A stretch of DNA of 64,000 nucleotides, from contig NZ_JAPVBH010000003.1 in the NCBI RefSeq assembly GCF_026967795.1, positions 124,001-188,000 on the forward strand. Reading direction: 5' to 3'. The translations under genes were made by a program, and so were the position numbers. Under the pieces are notes generated by a model. That model did not search any database and was not told the DNA's origin. It saw nothing but the letters and a program-made list of their open reading frames with translations. Positions 9,221-17,465 of this stretch are shown here, piece after piece. This DNA is from Modestobacter sp. VKM Ac-2986. Its GTDB lineage: Bacteria > Actinomycetota > Actinomycetes > Mycobacteriales > Geodermatophilaceae. Positions within the stretch are counted from its first letter, which is position 1, and the number at the start of each line of letters is the position of its first letter.

Positions 9221-9775
9221 GTGATCGACACGGCCACGGGCCTGGGTGCGCTGGTCCGGCAGCTGGCCGTGTCGCTGCACGGGGAGCGGCACGCCCTGGA
9301 CCAGCGGGCCTTCGACGCCTCGTGCGACGGGCTGCTGGACCTCGCCGCGCTCGCCGCCGCGGGTGCCGACCGTGCACCGGAGGCCCAGCGCGCCTCGGTG
9401 GCCGACGCCGTCCGCGGCTACGTCCGCGCCCACGCCCACGAGCCCGACCTCGACGTCCACGCCATCGCCCGCGCCCTGGGCTGGTCCTCCCGGCACGTCC
9501 AGGGGGTGCTGCAGGCGTCGGGCACCACGGCCCGGGACCTGATCCGCAGCCAGCGGCTGGAACTGGCCCGCACCCGGCTGGCCAGCCGGCGGTGGGCCGA
9601 CGTGACCGTCGCCGACATCGCCGCGGCCAGCGGCTTCAGTACACACTCCGCCTTCTCCACGGCCTTCCGCGCGGAGTTCGGGACCACCCCCTCCGCCGTC
9701 CGCGGCCGGCACGGCCGTCCGGTCGACACCCCGGCGGCACCGCTGCCCGTGGTCGACAGGGACGCGCTGGGCTGA
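9221..9775 (+). CDS. AraC-family regulator, N-terminally truncated
   Basis: The C-terminal 100 residues are a complete AraC DNA-binding domain with two helix-turn-helix motifs (VHAIARALGWSSRHVQGVL and VADIAAASGFSTHSAFSTAF). Family resemblance continues in frame upstream of the GTG at 9221 to about 9161 (LVVPQAEVSTRDRGLESAAT, the end of the AraC ligand-binding domain) and then stops. The effector domain is therefore missing and the gene abuts a cupin remnant on the opposite strand. The HTH half may still be made from the GTG at 9221 (184 residues) but should no longer sense its ligand. There is no good ribosome binding site. Confidence 0.7.
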   Translation: MIDTATGLGALVRQLAVSLHGERHALDQRAFDASCDGLLDLAALAAAGADRAPEAQRASVADAVRGYVRAHAHEPDLDVHAIARALGWSSRHVQGVLQASGTTARDLIRSQRLELARTRLASRRWADVTVADIAAASGFSTHSAFSTAFRAEFGTTPSAVRGRHGRPVDTPAAPLPVVDRDALG

Positions 9776-9851
9776 GGACAGCTCCCGCACAGGTGCACGC
9801 CGGACGGTCGTCGTACGGGCCGTGACCGACGGCCCCGGACGAGGAGTGCAC

Positions 9852-10436
9852 ATGCGCAGGAAGCTGATCGTCGCCACGACCGCAGGCGTGCTGGCCCTGG
9901 GGGGCGTGGCCGTCGCCGTCCCGGCGCTGGCCGACACCGGGACCAGCGGCCAGTCCGCCGTCGGACGCATCGCCGAGGCGCTGTCCGGCCTGGTGTCCGA
10001 CGGGTCGCTGACCCAGGAGCAGGCCGACGAGGTCGCCACCACGCTGACCGAGGCGGGCATCGGGGGCCACGGGAGCCATGGCGGCCACGGTGGTCCCGGG
10101 GGCGGCCGGCCCGACCTCGGCGCGGCCGCCTCCGCGCTGGGCATGACCGAGGAGGAGCTGCGCACCGCCCTGGACGTCGAGGGCACCAGCCTGGCCGACG
10201 TCGCCGGGCAGCAGGGCGTCGCCGTCGACACGGTCGTCGACGCGCTGGTGGCCGCCGTGCAGGCCGACGTCGCCGAGCACGTCCAGGACGGCGACCTGAC
10301 CCAGGCGCAGGCCGACGAGCGGCTCGCCGACCTGGAGGCCCGGGTGACCGAGCGCGTCGAGAGCGACAGCTGGGGCCCCGGCCGTGGTCGTGGGGGCCCT
10401 GACCGCGACGCCGACGGGACCACCGAGGACGACTGA
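9852..10436 (+). CDS. Secreted protein with repeated DG-L-T-Q-x-QADE motif
   Basis: This 194-residue protein begins with a classical signal peptide (RRK, hydrophobic core, PALADTG cleavage region). Two related segments, SDGSLTQEQADEVATTL (about 55-71) and QDGDLTQAQADERLADL (about 145-165), flank a His/Gly-rich linker (GGHGSHGGHGGPGGG) and a helical pair. Repeats of this kind are common in small secreted actinobacterial proteins of unknown function. The tail is acidic and Arg/Gly-rich. ATG 9852 is preceded by GACGAGGAG at a suitable distance. The His-rich linker could bind metal; no function is assigned. Confidence 0.75.
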   Translation: MRRKLIVATTAGVLALGGVAVAVPALADTGTSGQSAVGRIAEALSGLVSDGSLTQEQADEVATTLTEAGIGGHGSHGGHGGPGGGRPDLGAAASALGMTEEELRTALDVEGTSLADVAGQQGVAVDTVVDALVAAVQADVAEHVQDGDLTQAQADERLADLEARVTERVESDSWGPGRGRGGPDRDADGTTEDD

Positions 10437-10451
10437 CCCGGGCCCTCACCG

Positions 10452-10488
10452 GCGCGACCGGTCACGTCGGCGACGTGGCCGGTCGCGC
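10452..10488. terminator. Hairpin terminator after the secreted protein
   Basis: Inverted repeat with 18-nt arms GCGCGACCGGTCACGTCG / CGACGTGGCCGGTCGCGC (one mismatch), starting 16 nt after the stop. Confidence 0.65.
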
Positions 10489-10539
10489 GGGGTGGCCGCA
10501 CGTGCCGCCGGAGGAAATGCAGCGGTCACAGACCGCACC

Positions 10540-10545
10540 TAGCGT
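10540..10545 (+). promoter_or_regulatory. Leaderless -10 box for the M1 peptidase
   Basis: TAGCGT followed by exactly 7 nt (GCGGCCC) and then ATG 10553, so transcription should start at the start codon. Confidence 0.6.
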
Positions 10546-10552
10546 GCGGCCC

Positions 10553-11971
10553 ATGAGACGCCCCCTCGTCGCCACCGCCGTCGCGATGGCCCTGACCGTC
10601 CCCCTCCTCGCCGCCCCGCCGGCCCTCGCCGACCGGTACGACCCCGGCAGCACCAGCGGCGGGGACCCCTACTTCCCGGCCGCCGGCAACGGCGGGTACG
10701 ACGTGTCGCATTACGACCTCGGCCTGTCCTACGACCCGGCGACCGGCCGGCTGGACGGGACTGCGGTCATCAGCCTCACCGCGACCGCGGACCTGGACAG
10801 CTTCAGCCTCGACCTGCGCCGCCTGACCGCGACCTCCGTGCTGGTCGACGGCAAGCGCGCCACGTTCGAGCAGCTGCCCCCGGACGGGTCCGGGCTCGGT
10901 GGCGAGCTGGTCGTCCGGACCCGGCCCAAGCTGAAGGCCGGCAGCACCCACACGGTCACCGTCGTCTACGGGGGCGTCCCCGGCCGCCCGGTGGACAGCG
11001 GCGGCGAGCTGTACGGCTTCGTGAGCACCCCCGACGGGGCGCTGGTCGCCAGCGAGCCCGAGGGTGCCGCCACCTGGTTCCCGGTCAACGACGTGCCCAC
11101 CGACAAGGCCACCTACGACTTCCGCATCACCGTGCCGGAGGGCAAGACGGCGATCGCCAACGGCGAGCCGGTCGGCACCCCGACGACCACCGGCGGGCGG
11201 ACGACGTTCGTGTGGCGGGCGAGCGACCCGATGGCCAGCTACCTGGCGACGGCGTCCATCGGCGACTACACGACGACCACCTCGACCGGTCCGCACGGCC
11301 TGCCGATCATCGACTTCGTCGAGCGCGACCTCACCGCCGCCGCCCGCGCGCAGACGCTGGCGAGCCTGGCGCTCCAGCCCCGGATGATCACCTTCTTCGA
11401 GGGGATCTACGGCCCGTACCCCTTCACCTCCTACGGCTCGATCGTCGACGACGACGGCGTCGGCTACGCCCTGGAGACCCAGACCCGGCCGGTGTACTCC
11501 CGGACCGCGTCGGAGACCACGGTCGCCCACGAACTGGCCCACCAGTGGGTCGGCAACAGCGTGACCCTCGAGCAGTGGCGCGACATCTGGCTCAACGAGG
11601 GGTTCGCCACCTACTCGCAGTGGCTGTGGACCGAGTCCCGGGGCGGCGCGACCGTGCAGCAGCGGTTCGACACCGTCTACCGCACCGCCGCGACCAGCAC
11701 GCTGTGGAGCGTCCCGCCGGGTGACCCGGGGGCCGCGGACCTCTTCGCCCGCTCGACCTACGACCGTGGCGCCGCCGCGCTGCAGGCGCTGCGGGTGGAG
11801 ATCGGCGACCCGGCCTTCTTCGCCGTGCTCCGGGCGTGGACGACGGAGAACGCCGACGGCAACGTCACGACCGCCGACTTCGTCGCGCTGTCCGAGCGGA
11901 TCAGCGGACAGCAGCTGGACGCGTTCTTCCAGGCCTGGATCTACGCGCCGGTCAAGCCCACCAGCTGGTGA
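10553..11971 (+). CDS. Secreted M1 family zinc metallopeptidase
   Basis: This 472-residue aminopeptidase-fold enzyme starts with a signal peptide (RRPLVATAVAMALTVPLL, AAPPALA cleavage). The N-terminal beta domain (about 40-230) begins YDVSHYDLGLSYDPATG. The catalytic part carries the exopeptidase-like DGVGYALETQTRPVY segment and the zinc motif HELAHQWVGNS with the third ligand 18 residues on in WLNEGFATYSQWLW. It ends after the catalytic domain without the long C-terminal helical domain of aminopeptidase N, as in short secreted actinobacterial forms. The GAMEN motif is replaced by VGYALETQ. An in-frame ATG at 10517 would spoil the signal peptide, and a leaderless promoter fits 10553. Confidence 0.9.
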   Translation: MRRPLVATAVAMALTVPLLAAPPALADRYDPGSTSGGDPYFPAAGNGGYDVSHYDLGLSYDPATGRLDGTAVISLTATADLDSFSLDLRRLTATSVLVDGKRATFEQLPPDGSGLGGELVVRTRPKLKAGSTHTVTVVYGGVPGRPVDSGGELYGFVSTPDGALVASEPEGAATWFPVNDVPTDKATYDFRITVPEGKTAIANGEPVGTPTTTGGRTTFVWRASDPMASYLATASIGDYTTTTSTGPHGLPIIDFVERDLTAAARAQTLASLALQPRMITFFEGIYGPYPFTSYGSIVDDDGVGYALETQTRPVYSRTASETTVAHELAHQWVGNSVTLEQWRDIWLNEGFATYSQWLWTESRGGATVQQRFDTVYRTAATSTLWSVPPGDPGAADLFARSTYDRGAAALQALRVEIGDPAFFAVLRAWTTENADGNVTTADFVALSERISGQQLDAFFQAWIYAPVKPTSW

Positions 11972-12077
11972 CCCGGTCGCCGGCCGTCGCACCGGGGACC
12001 CGGGACGACGGCCGGCGCGCATCGTCGGTCGCGCCCCCGACCACCGCCGTGCCAGCGGCGCTCGGGGGGACCGGTCC

Positions 12078-12320
12078 TCAGGACGGCCCCGCGGGGAGTG
12101 CGGCGAAGCTGCGCTGCACGTCGCGGTACCAGTGCAGCGACTGCCGGGGTCGCCGCCAGCGGGCCTTCATCGCCTCGCGGGCCGGCTGGTGCGTGGCGTC
12201 ACCGGACTGCTCGGCCTCCGCCAGGTGCCGGTCCTGGGCCTGGATGACCTCGTCGGCGGTCTCGCCGCGGTGCTGGCGGTCGCACGGACCCCCGAGATCG
12301 CGGCACGTCATGGTCTTCAC
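12078..12320 (-). CDS. DUF1059-like small protein
   Basis: This 80-residue protein opens KTMTCRDLGGPCDRQHRGET and has a helix AEAEQSGDATHQPAREAMKA, matching the DUF1059 pattern of small bacterial proteins (two cysteines near the N-terminus, then a charged helix). GTG 12320 is set by a strong GGAGGAGG 8 nt upstream; an ATG at 12311 is also possible. Function is unknown. It lies in the same direction as the sigma factor gene upstream (97 nt apart). Confidence 0.75.
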   Translation of the reverse strand: MKTMTCRDLGGPCDRQHRGETADEVIQAQDRHLAEAEQSGDATHQPAREAMKARWRRPRQSLHWYRDVQRSFAALPAGPS

Positions 12321-12416
12321 GGTCGGTTCCTCCTCCTGTGGTCGGCCGGCCGCCTCGAGCGACCCACCCGTGCCCCTCTGACGCGGGCCGCCCCGGGTGT
12401 GTGACCGGCGGTCGCC

Positions 12417-13280
12417 TCAGGCGGTGCCGGCGTGCCCGTCCCGGCGCACCACACCGGCCAGCACGTCCGGGTCGGCGCGGAAGGTGATCCGCTGGACCAG
12501 GCCGCCGGCGAGGGTGAAGTCGAACAGCACCATCGGCCGGCCGCGGGACCACCAGGCCGCGGCCGGCCGGTCGCCGACCAGCACGGGCAGCGCGGCGGTG
12601 GCGCTGCCGTCGAAGAAGGCGGCCACGTCCTCGCGGCCGCGGATCCGCGCCGGGGTGCCCAGCAGCACCGCGGCGTCGTCAGCCCCGACCTCGGCGTCCG
12701 GGGCGAGCAGGGCCAGCAGCCGGCCCAGGTCCCCGCCGCGGGCGGCCGCCATGAACGCGTCCACCACCGCCCGGTCGGCCGGGTGCCCCTCGGGCCCGTG
12801 GTCCCCGGCGTCGCGCTCGGCCGGGTCCGGCCGCCCGATCCGCCCGCGGGCCCGGGAGGCGAGCTTGCGCGCTGCGGCCGGCGTCGTGTCCAGGACGGCG
12901 GCGATCGTGGGGAAGTCGACGGCGAAGCTGTCGTGCAGCACGAACGCCACCCGCTCCCGGGGGGACAGGCGCTGGAGCACCACCTGCAGCGCGACGCCCA
13001 CGGTGTCGGCGAGCGCGACCTCCTCGGCGGGGTCGGGCGCGGCCGCCCCGGTGAGGTCCTCCTGCGGCACCGGGGTGCGGGCGCGCAGCCGGTCCAGGCA
13101 CAGCCGGGTGGTCACCGTGGTCAGCCAGGCCGGCAGGTCCTCGACCTCGGTGCCGGTGGTGTGCAGCCGCAGCCAGGCCTGCTGCACGACGTCCTCGGCC
13201 TCGGTCCGGTCGGCCAGCACCCTCGCGGCGATCCGCAGCAGCCGCGGGCGCTCCGCCTCGAACTCCTCGGTCGCCTCCAC
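12417..13280 (-). CDS. ECF sigma factor with C-terminal SnoaL-like domain (SigJ/ECF41 type)
   Basis: This 287-residue sigma-70 family protein has region 2 at about 8-75 (RPRLLRIAARVLADRTEAEDVVQQAWLRL), region 4 at about 110-160 (LSPRERVAFVLHDSFAVDFPTIAAVL, then AARKLASRARGR) and a SnoaL/NTF2-like domain at about 180-287 (VVDAFMAAARGGDLGRLLALLAPDAE). In ECF41 sigma factors this tail regulates activity in place of an anti-sigma factor. GTG 13280 is chosen because GGGAGGA lies 5 nt upstream and conserved region 2 starts directly. ECF41 genes usually sit beside an oxidoreductase or COE-type partner; none is adjacent here. Confidence 0.87.
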   Translation of the reverse strand: MEATEEFEAERPRLLRIAARVLADRTEAEDVVQQAWLRLHTTGTEVEDLPAWLTTVTTRLCLDRLRARTPVPQEDLTGAAAPDPAEEVALADTVGVALQVVLQRLSPRERVAFVLHDSFAVDFPTIAAVLDTTPAAARKLASRARGRIGRPDPAERDAGDHGPEGHPADRAVVDAFMAAARGGDLGRLLALLAPDAEVGADDAAVLLGTPARIRGREDVAAFFDGSATAALPVLVGDRPAAAWWSRGRPMVLFDFTLAGGLVQRITFRADPDVLAGVVRRDGHAGTA

Positions 13281-13400
13281 GGTGGTCCTCCCTCGTCCGC
13301 CCCGGTCCTCGTGCTGACGGCCGGCGCCCGCGGGGTGTGACCGGGACGCCGTTCCGCTGCCCTGGCGGCGCCGGGTGGACGACGGGGCGAGGATGAGCCC

Positions 13401-13637
13401 ATGACTGCCCTCAGCGCGTTCGAGCACCGGCTCGTGGTGGTCTCCTCCTCCGGCGACCGCCAGGTCGTGACCAGCCTGCCCCGGGGGAAGGAGCGCGGGC
13501 ACCAGTTGCACTGCGGCAGCTGCGATGGGGTCGTGGCCTTCGACCGCGTCCCGATGACCGCGCCGGCCCCCGTCGTGCGGTGCGGGTCGTGCCGGTCGCT
13601 GAGCGACCTCACGCAGGAGCACCCGGCGCAGTCCTGA
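13401..13637 (+). CDS. Small zinc-ribbon-like protein
   Basis: This 78-residue protein has two CGSC knuckles (LHCGSCDGVVAF and VRCGSCRSLSDL) about 25 residues apart, which could bind one zinc ion. The N-terminal half is a short beta-rich stretch (RLVVVSSSGDRQVVTSL). Codon third positions are strongly G/C as in real genes here. A weak AGGATG-like -10 box lies 6-7 nt before the ATG, which suggests a leaderless start. No family was recognised. It diverges from the sigma factor gene. Confidence 0.55.
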   Translation: MTALSAFEHRLVVVSSSGDRQVVTSLPRGKERGHQLHCGSCDGVVAFDRVPMTAPAPVVRCGSCRSLSDLTQEHPAQS

Positions 13638-13788
13638 GGCCGGGACGCACGGACCCCCGGACGTCGGCAGCCGGCGGGCGACGGCGTCCACGGGCCGAGG
13701 GTCGGTCACGGGTCGCGGTGTGGCCACGCGCCCGCCGGTCGGCCCGGTCGGGGAGGCCGGGTGGCGCGGGGTGTCGGTGCGGGGTGGT

Positions 13789-13824
13789 GCGGCGGTGGTC
13801 CCCGGTGCCGGGGACCACCGCCGC
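13789..13824 (-). terminator. Terminator of the flavoprotein gene
   Basis: Perfect 17-bp inverted repeat (GCGGCGGTGGTCCCCGG / CCGGGGACCACCGCCGC) around a TG centre, beginning 4 nt beyond the minus-strand stop at 13829. Confidence 0.75.
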
Positions 13825-13828
13825 GGGG

Positions 13829-14434
13829 TCAGGCGACGATCTTGGTGGTCATCTCGGCCAGCCGGCGGCCCTGGTAGCGGGCGGCCTCCAGCTCCTCGGC
13901 GGACGCGGTGGCCGACTGGCCACCGGAGGCGGTGGAGGAGCCGTAGGGGTTGCCACCGGCGGCGAACAGCAGCGGGTCGGTGTAGCCGGGCGGCACGATG
14001 ACGGCCCCGAAGTGGCTGAAGATGTTGAAGAAGGTCAGCAGCGTGGACTCGTTGCCGCCGTGCACGTTCTGCGCGCTGGTGAAGGCCGTGGCCCCCTTGT
14101 TCGCCAGCTTCCCGGTGAACCACAGCCCGCCCAGGGTGTCGATGAACTGCTTCATCTGGGCGGCGGGCGTGCCGAACCGGGTGGGGGAGCCCAGGGCGTA
14201 GCCGTCGGCCCACTCCATGTCGGCCGGGGTGGCCTCCTGCACCTCGCCGGCGGTGGCGTCGACGTGGGCCTGCCACAGCGGGTTGGACGCGATGGCCCCG
14301 GCGGGGGCGGTCTCGGGCACCCGGCGCAGCCGGACCTCCGCGCCGGTGGAGGCGGCGCCCTCGGCGACGGCGGCGGCGAGCTGGTGCACGTTGCCGGTGG
14401 ACGAGTAGTAGATGACTGCGATCTTGGTGGGCAC
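13829..14434 (-). CDS. Flavodoxin family NAD(P)H:quinone oxidoreductase (WrbA-like)
   Basis: This 201-residue protein has the flavodoxin FMN phosphate loop YYSSTGNVHQLA at residues 8-20, then DGYALGSPTRFGTPAAQMKQFIDTLGGLW and FTSAQNVHGGNESTLLTFF, hallmarks of the WrbA quinone reductases that carry out two-electron reduction with NAD(P)H to avoid semiquinone radicals. The start is the GTG at 14434 because GAGGAG lies 6 nt upstream; an upstream ATG at 14497 would place the operator-like repeat inside the gene. It is a single-gene unit bounded by its own terminator. Confidence 0.9.
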   Translation of the reverse strand: MPTKIAVIYYSSTGNVHQLAAAVAEGAASTGAEVRLRRVPETAPAGAIASNPLWQAHVDATAGEVQEATPADMEWADGYALGSPTRFGTPAAQMKQFIDTLGGLWFTGKLANKGATAFTSAQNVHGGNESTLLTFFNIFSHFGAVIVPPGYTDPLLFAAGGNPYGSSTASGGQSATASAEELEAARYQGRRLAEMTTKIVA

Positions 14435-14476
14435 GCGCGTCTCCTCGAGGAGGTGGGGCAGGGGTGTCGCCGGACG

Positions 14477-14508
14477 GTTGGTCAACCGTTCAACCAACTC
14501 CGACGCTA
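14477..14508 (-). promoter_or_regulatory. -10 box and operator-like inverted repeat for the flavoprotein gene
   Basis: A minus-strand TAGCGT -10 box lies at 14503-14508. Immediately downstream, GTTGGT (14477-14482) and ACCAAC (14493-14498) form an inverted repeat, and GGTTG-GT-CAACC inside it is a second small palindrome. Its place between -10 and start codon suggests repressor binding, as for quinone-sensing regulators. Confidence 0.45.
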
Positions 14509-14667
14509 GGCCCGGACCCCGCTCCCGGCAAGCGGGACCGGGCCGGGGAGGCCGCCACCGGCGCGCCGTCCCACCCGGCCTGCCGCGCGCCCCGGGCCGG
14601 GTGGGACGCCCCGGGGCGCGCGGGCACTAACCTGACCGGCGGTGGCGACGGCGAGGGTGGGGATCCG

Positions 14668-15339
14668 ATGACGAGGGCGGACGGTCGGCCTGCCGACCTC
14701 CCGGGGCAGGCCGGGAACCCGGCGCGGACCCCGGTGAGCACCCCGGCGGTGGCGGACCGGGACGCCCTCAGCGACCGCGTCCTGACCCTGCCCAACCTGC
14801 TGTCGGTGGTCCGGCTGCTGGGTGTGCCGCTGTTCCTGTGGCTGCTGCTGGGCCCGCAGGCCGACGGGTGGGCGATCCTCGTCCTGGCGCTGTCGGGGGT
14901 CACCGACTGGGCCGACGGCGCGCTCGCCCGCGCGCTGGGCCAGTCCAGCCGGCTCGGTGCGCTGCTGGACCCGGCCGCCGACCGGCTCTACATCGTCGCC
15001 ACGCTCGTCGCCTTCGTCCTCCGCGACGTCGTCCCGCTGTGGGTGGTGGTGGTGCTGCTGGGCCGCGAGCTCGTGCTCGGCATCACCCTGCTCGTGCTGC
15101 GCCGCGACGGCTGGCCGCCCCTGCAGGTGCACTACCTGGGCAAGGCGGCCACCTTCCTGCTGCTCTACGCCTTCCCGCTGCTGCTCCTGGCCGACGGCAC
15201 CGGCACCGCTGCCGCGATCGCCCGGCCGATCGCCTACGCGCTCACCGTCTGGGGTGCGGCCCTCTACGTGCTGGCCGGGGCGTTCTACGTCGTCCAGGCC
15301 GCCGGCCTGCTCGCCGCCGGGCGCCGGGCGTCCGCGTGA
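14668..15339 (+). CDS. CDP-alcohol phosphatidyltransferase (PgsA-like)
   Basis: This 223-residue integral membrane enzyme exchanges CMP of a CDP-lipid for an alcohol phosphate. The catalytic signature D-x2-DG-x2-AR-x8-G-x3-D-x3-D is intact as DWADGALAR followed by LGALLDPAADR (about 87-112). About five or six transmembrane segments follow (LLSVVRLLGVPLFLWLLL, LWVVVVLLGRELVLGITLLVL, AATFLLLYAFPLLLLA, YALTVWGAALYVLAGAFYVV). In M. tuberculosis the gene in this position is pgsA2 (Rv1822), so the exact lipid product is uncertain. The ATG at 14668 follows a purine-rich GAGGGTGGGGA. It heads an operon and its stop overlaps the next start by 4 nt (GTGA). Confidence 0.87.
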   Translation: MTRADGRPADLPGQAGNPARTPVSTPAVADRDALSDRVLTLPNLLSVVRLLGVPLFLWLLLGPQADGWAILVLALSGVTDWADGALARALGQSSRLGALLDPAADRLYIVATLVAFVLRDVVPLWVVVVLLGRELVLGITLLVLRRDGWPPLQVHYLGKAATFLLLYAFPLLLLADGTGTAAAIARPIAYALTVWGAALYVLAGAFYVVQAAGLLAAGRRASA

Positions 15340-16280
15340 GCGCTCCGGCACCGGGCCGGCAGCGGTCGCTGGGGGCCTCGCTGCTGGACCAGGTCCTCGC
15401 CGAGACGCTCGACCCCGCCTACGCCCAGGCCGCCGCCGCCCGCGCCGAGCGGGCCGCCGCACCCGGCACCGGTGCCGCCCGGCCGTCCTGGCTGCTGCGC
15501 CACCGCGGGCAGCTGCTGGTCGCCCTCACCCTGCTGCTGGCCGGCCTGCTCGCCTCGGTGACCTACCAGGAGGCAGCCGTCGGTGCCCAAGGCCGTGAGC
15601 AGACCCGGGAGGCCCTCCGCGACGACATCCGCGAGGAGTCGGAGGTGACCGACGACCTGGTCGCCGAGCTCGAGGCGCTCACCGCCGAGGTCGGCCGCAC
15701 CCGCGACCAGGCGCTGGCCACCACCGGCACCGGCCAGCGCGCGCTGGCCCGGCTGACCGCCGTGGAGCAGGCCGCCGCCGTCCTGGCCGTCTCCGGCCCG
15801 GGCCTGCGGGTCACCCTGGACGACGCCCCGCCGCCGGCCGACAGCGACCCGGTCGGCGGCACCACCCCGCAGAACGCGGCCGGCCTGGTCCAGGACGCCG
15901 ACGTGCAGCTGGCGGTCAACGGGCTGTGGGCCGCCGGCGCGGAGGCGATCAGCATCAACGGCCAGCGCATCGGCGCCACCACCGCCATCCGCCAGGCCGG
16001 GGGTGCGGTGCTGGTCAACTTCCGGCCGGTCGCCCCGCCCTACGACATCGAGGCGATCGGGGACTCCGAGGCCCTGCCCCGGGCCTTCCTCGCCAGCCCC
16101 GAGGCGGACACCCTGGCCCGGCTCACCCTCGACTACGGTGTCGTGTTCGACTTCGCCCGGGTCGGCGACCTGGACCTGCCCGCCGGGTCCAGCGCCGAGC
16201 TGCGGCACGCCCGCCCGCTGGACCCCGCCCTGGACCCGAGCACGGCCGCGCGCACCGACCCGACCACCGACGGAGGCTGA
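15336..16280 (+). CDS. DUF881 family membrane protein
   Basis: This 314-residue protein has a cytoplasmic N-terminus, one transmembrane segment (about 55-73, LLVALTLLLAGLLASVTY), an extracytoplasmic coiled coil (about 80-140) and a DUF881 domain recognised by VSGPGLRVTLDDAP, LVQDADVQLAVNGLWAAGAEAISINGQRI and YDIEAIGD. It corresponds to Rv1823 of M. tuberculosis. DUF881 proteins are linked to the cell envelope and division clusters of Gram-positive bacteria; a biochemical role is not established. It is translationally coupled to pgsA-like upstream and ends 3 nt before the small basic protein gene. Confidence 0.88.
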   Translation: MSAPAPGRQRSLGASLLDQVLAETLDPAYAQAAAARAERAAAPGTGAARPSWLLRHRGQLLVALTLLLAGLLASVTYQEAAVGAQGREQTREALRDDIREESEVTDDLVAELEALTAEVGRTRDQALATTGTGQRALARLTAVEQAAAVLAVSGPGLRVTLDDAPPPADSDPVGGTTPQNAAGLVQDADVQLAVNGLWAAGAEAISINGQRIGATTAIRQAGGAVLVNFRPVAPPYDIEAIGDSEALPRAFLASPEADTLARLTLDYGVVFDFARVGDLDLPAGSSAELRHARPLDPALDPSTAARTDPTTDGG

Positions 16281-16283
16281 CCT

Positions 16284-16616
16284 GTGATCCCGATCCTCGG
16301 ACTCGCGGTCGGCGTGGTCCTGGGCCTGCTCCTGGACCCCAGCGTGCCGCTGTGGCTGCAGCCCTACCTGCCGATCGCGGTCGTCGCCGCCCTGGACGCC
16401 GTCTTCGGTGGTGTCCGGGCCCGCTTCGACCGCATCTTCGACGCCAAGGTCTTCGTCGTGTCCTTCGTGTCCAACGTGGTGGTCGCCGCGCTGATCGTCT
16501 TCCTCGGCGACCAGCTCGGCGTCGGTGCCCAGCTGTCGACCGCCGTCGTCGTGGTCCTGGGCATCCGCATCTTCGGCAACGCCGCGGCCATCCGCCGGCA
16601 CCTGTTCCGGGCATGA
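16284..16616 (+). CDS. sbp: Small basic protein (DUF1290 family)
   Basis: This 110-residue protein has three membrane segments (IPILGLAVGVVLGLLL, LPIAVVAALDAVFGGVRAR, VSFVSNVVVAALIVFLGDQL plus a last STAVVVVLGIRIFGNAA). The motif DAVFGGVRARFDRIFDAKVFV is diagnostic of the Sbp/DUF1290 family, found next to DUF881 proteins from Bacillus to actinobacteria (Rv1824). It is sandwiched between two DUF881 genes, so the three products probably form a membrane complex. GTG start; its stop overlaps the next ATG (ATGA). Confidence 0.92.
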   Translation: MIPILGLAVGVVLGLLLDPSVPLWLQPYLPIAVVAALDAVFGGVRARFDRIFDAKVFVVSFVSNVVVAALIVFLGDQLGVGAQLSTAVVVVLGIRIFGNAAAIRRHLFRA

Positions 16617-17464
16617 GCGGGCCGCTGCCGACGGGGCCGCAGCCGGCCGGCGAGCCCGGGGCCGACCTGCCGTCCGCGCCGGTGCCCACCGCCGACGCCG
16701 TCCCGGCCCCGCCGGTCGAGGGCCCGCCGGCCGGACCGGGGGAGGGCCCGGCCCCCGCGCCCGGCCCGCCGGCCCGGCCGCGCCGCCGCCGCGACCCGCT
16801 GGCCGCCTCGCTGATCGGGGTGCTCACCCTGCTGCTCGGCTTCGCCTTCGCCGTCCAGGTCCGCAGCACCGACACCGACCAGCAGCTGGCCGGGGCACGC
16901 GAGGAGGACCTGGTCCGCATCCTCGACGACGTCACCGCACAGGAGGACCGGCTGCGGCAGGAGATCGCCGACCAGCGGGTGGCCCTGGACTCCCTCGGCG
17001 ACTCCGACACCGTCGCCGCGGCCGCCCTGCAGGAGGCCCAGGAGCGCGCCGAGACCCTCGGCATCCTCAACGGCACCGTCGCCGCCCGCGGTCCCGGCCT
17101 CGAGCTCACCATCCGCGACCCGCTCGGCAGGGTCGACGTCGAGGTCCTGCTCAACGCCGTCCAGGAGCTGCGCGGCGCCGGCGCGGAGACCATGCAGATC
17201 GACGGCGTCCGGATCGGGGTCAGCAGCGCCGTCACCGGCACCGCCGGGCAGCTGGCCGTCGACGGCCAGCCGCTGGAGGCGCCCTACACGGTGCGCGTCA
17301 TCGGCTCCCCGCAGGACATGGCGACCGCGCTGAACATCCCCGGCGGGGTCGCCACCCGGGTCAGCACGGCCGAGGGCAGCCTGGACGTCGTCCAGTCCAC
17401 CGACGTCGTGGTGGACGCGTTGCGACCGCTGGACGAGCCTCAATACGCTGAACCCGCCGACTGA
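16613..17464 (+). CDS. DUF881 family membrane protein, second copy
   Basis: This 283-residue paralogue of the upstream DUF881 gene corresponds to Rv1825. It has a long Pro/Ala-rich cytoplasmic N-terminus (1-60), one transmembrane segment (about 66-82, LIGVLTLLLGFAFAVQV), a coiled coil (about 90-150) and the DUF881 domain (RGPGLELTIRDPLGRVDVEVLLN, ELRGAGAETMQIDGVRIG, APYTVRVIGSPQDMATAL). It starts by a 4-nt overlap with sbp and is followed at once by a palindromic repeat, which may separate it transcriptionally from gcvH. Confidence 0.88.
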   Translation: MSGPLPTGPQPAGEPGADLPSAPVPTADAVPAPPVEGPPAGPGEGPAPAPGPPARPRRRRDPLAASLIGVLTLLLGFAFAVQVRSTDTDQQLAGAREEDLVRILDDVTAQEDRLRQEIADQRVALDSLGDSDTVAAAALQEAQERAETLGILNGTVAARGPGLELTIRDPLGRVDVEVLLNAVQELRGAGAETMQIDGVRIGVSSAVTGTAGQLAVDGQPLEAPYTVRVIGSPQDMATALNIPGGVATRVSTAEGSLDVVQSTDVVVDALRPLDEPQYAEPAD

Positions 17465-17465
17465 C

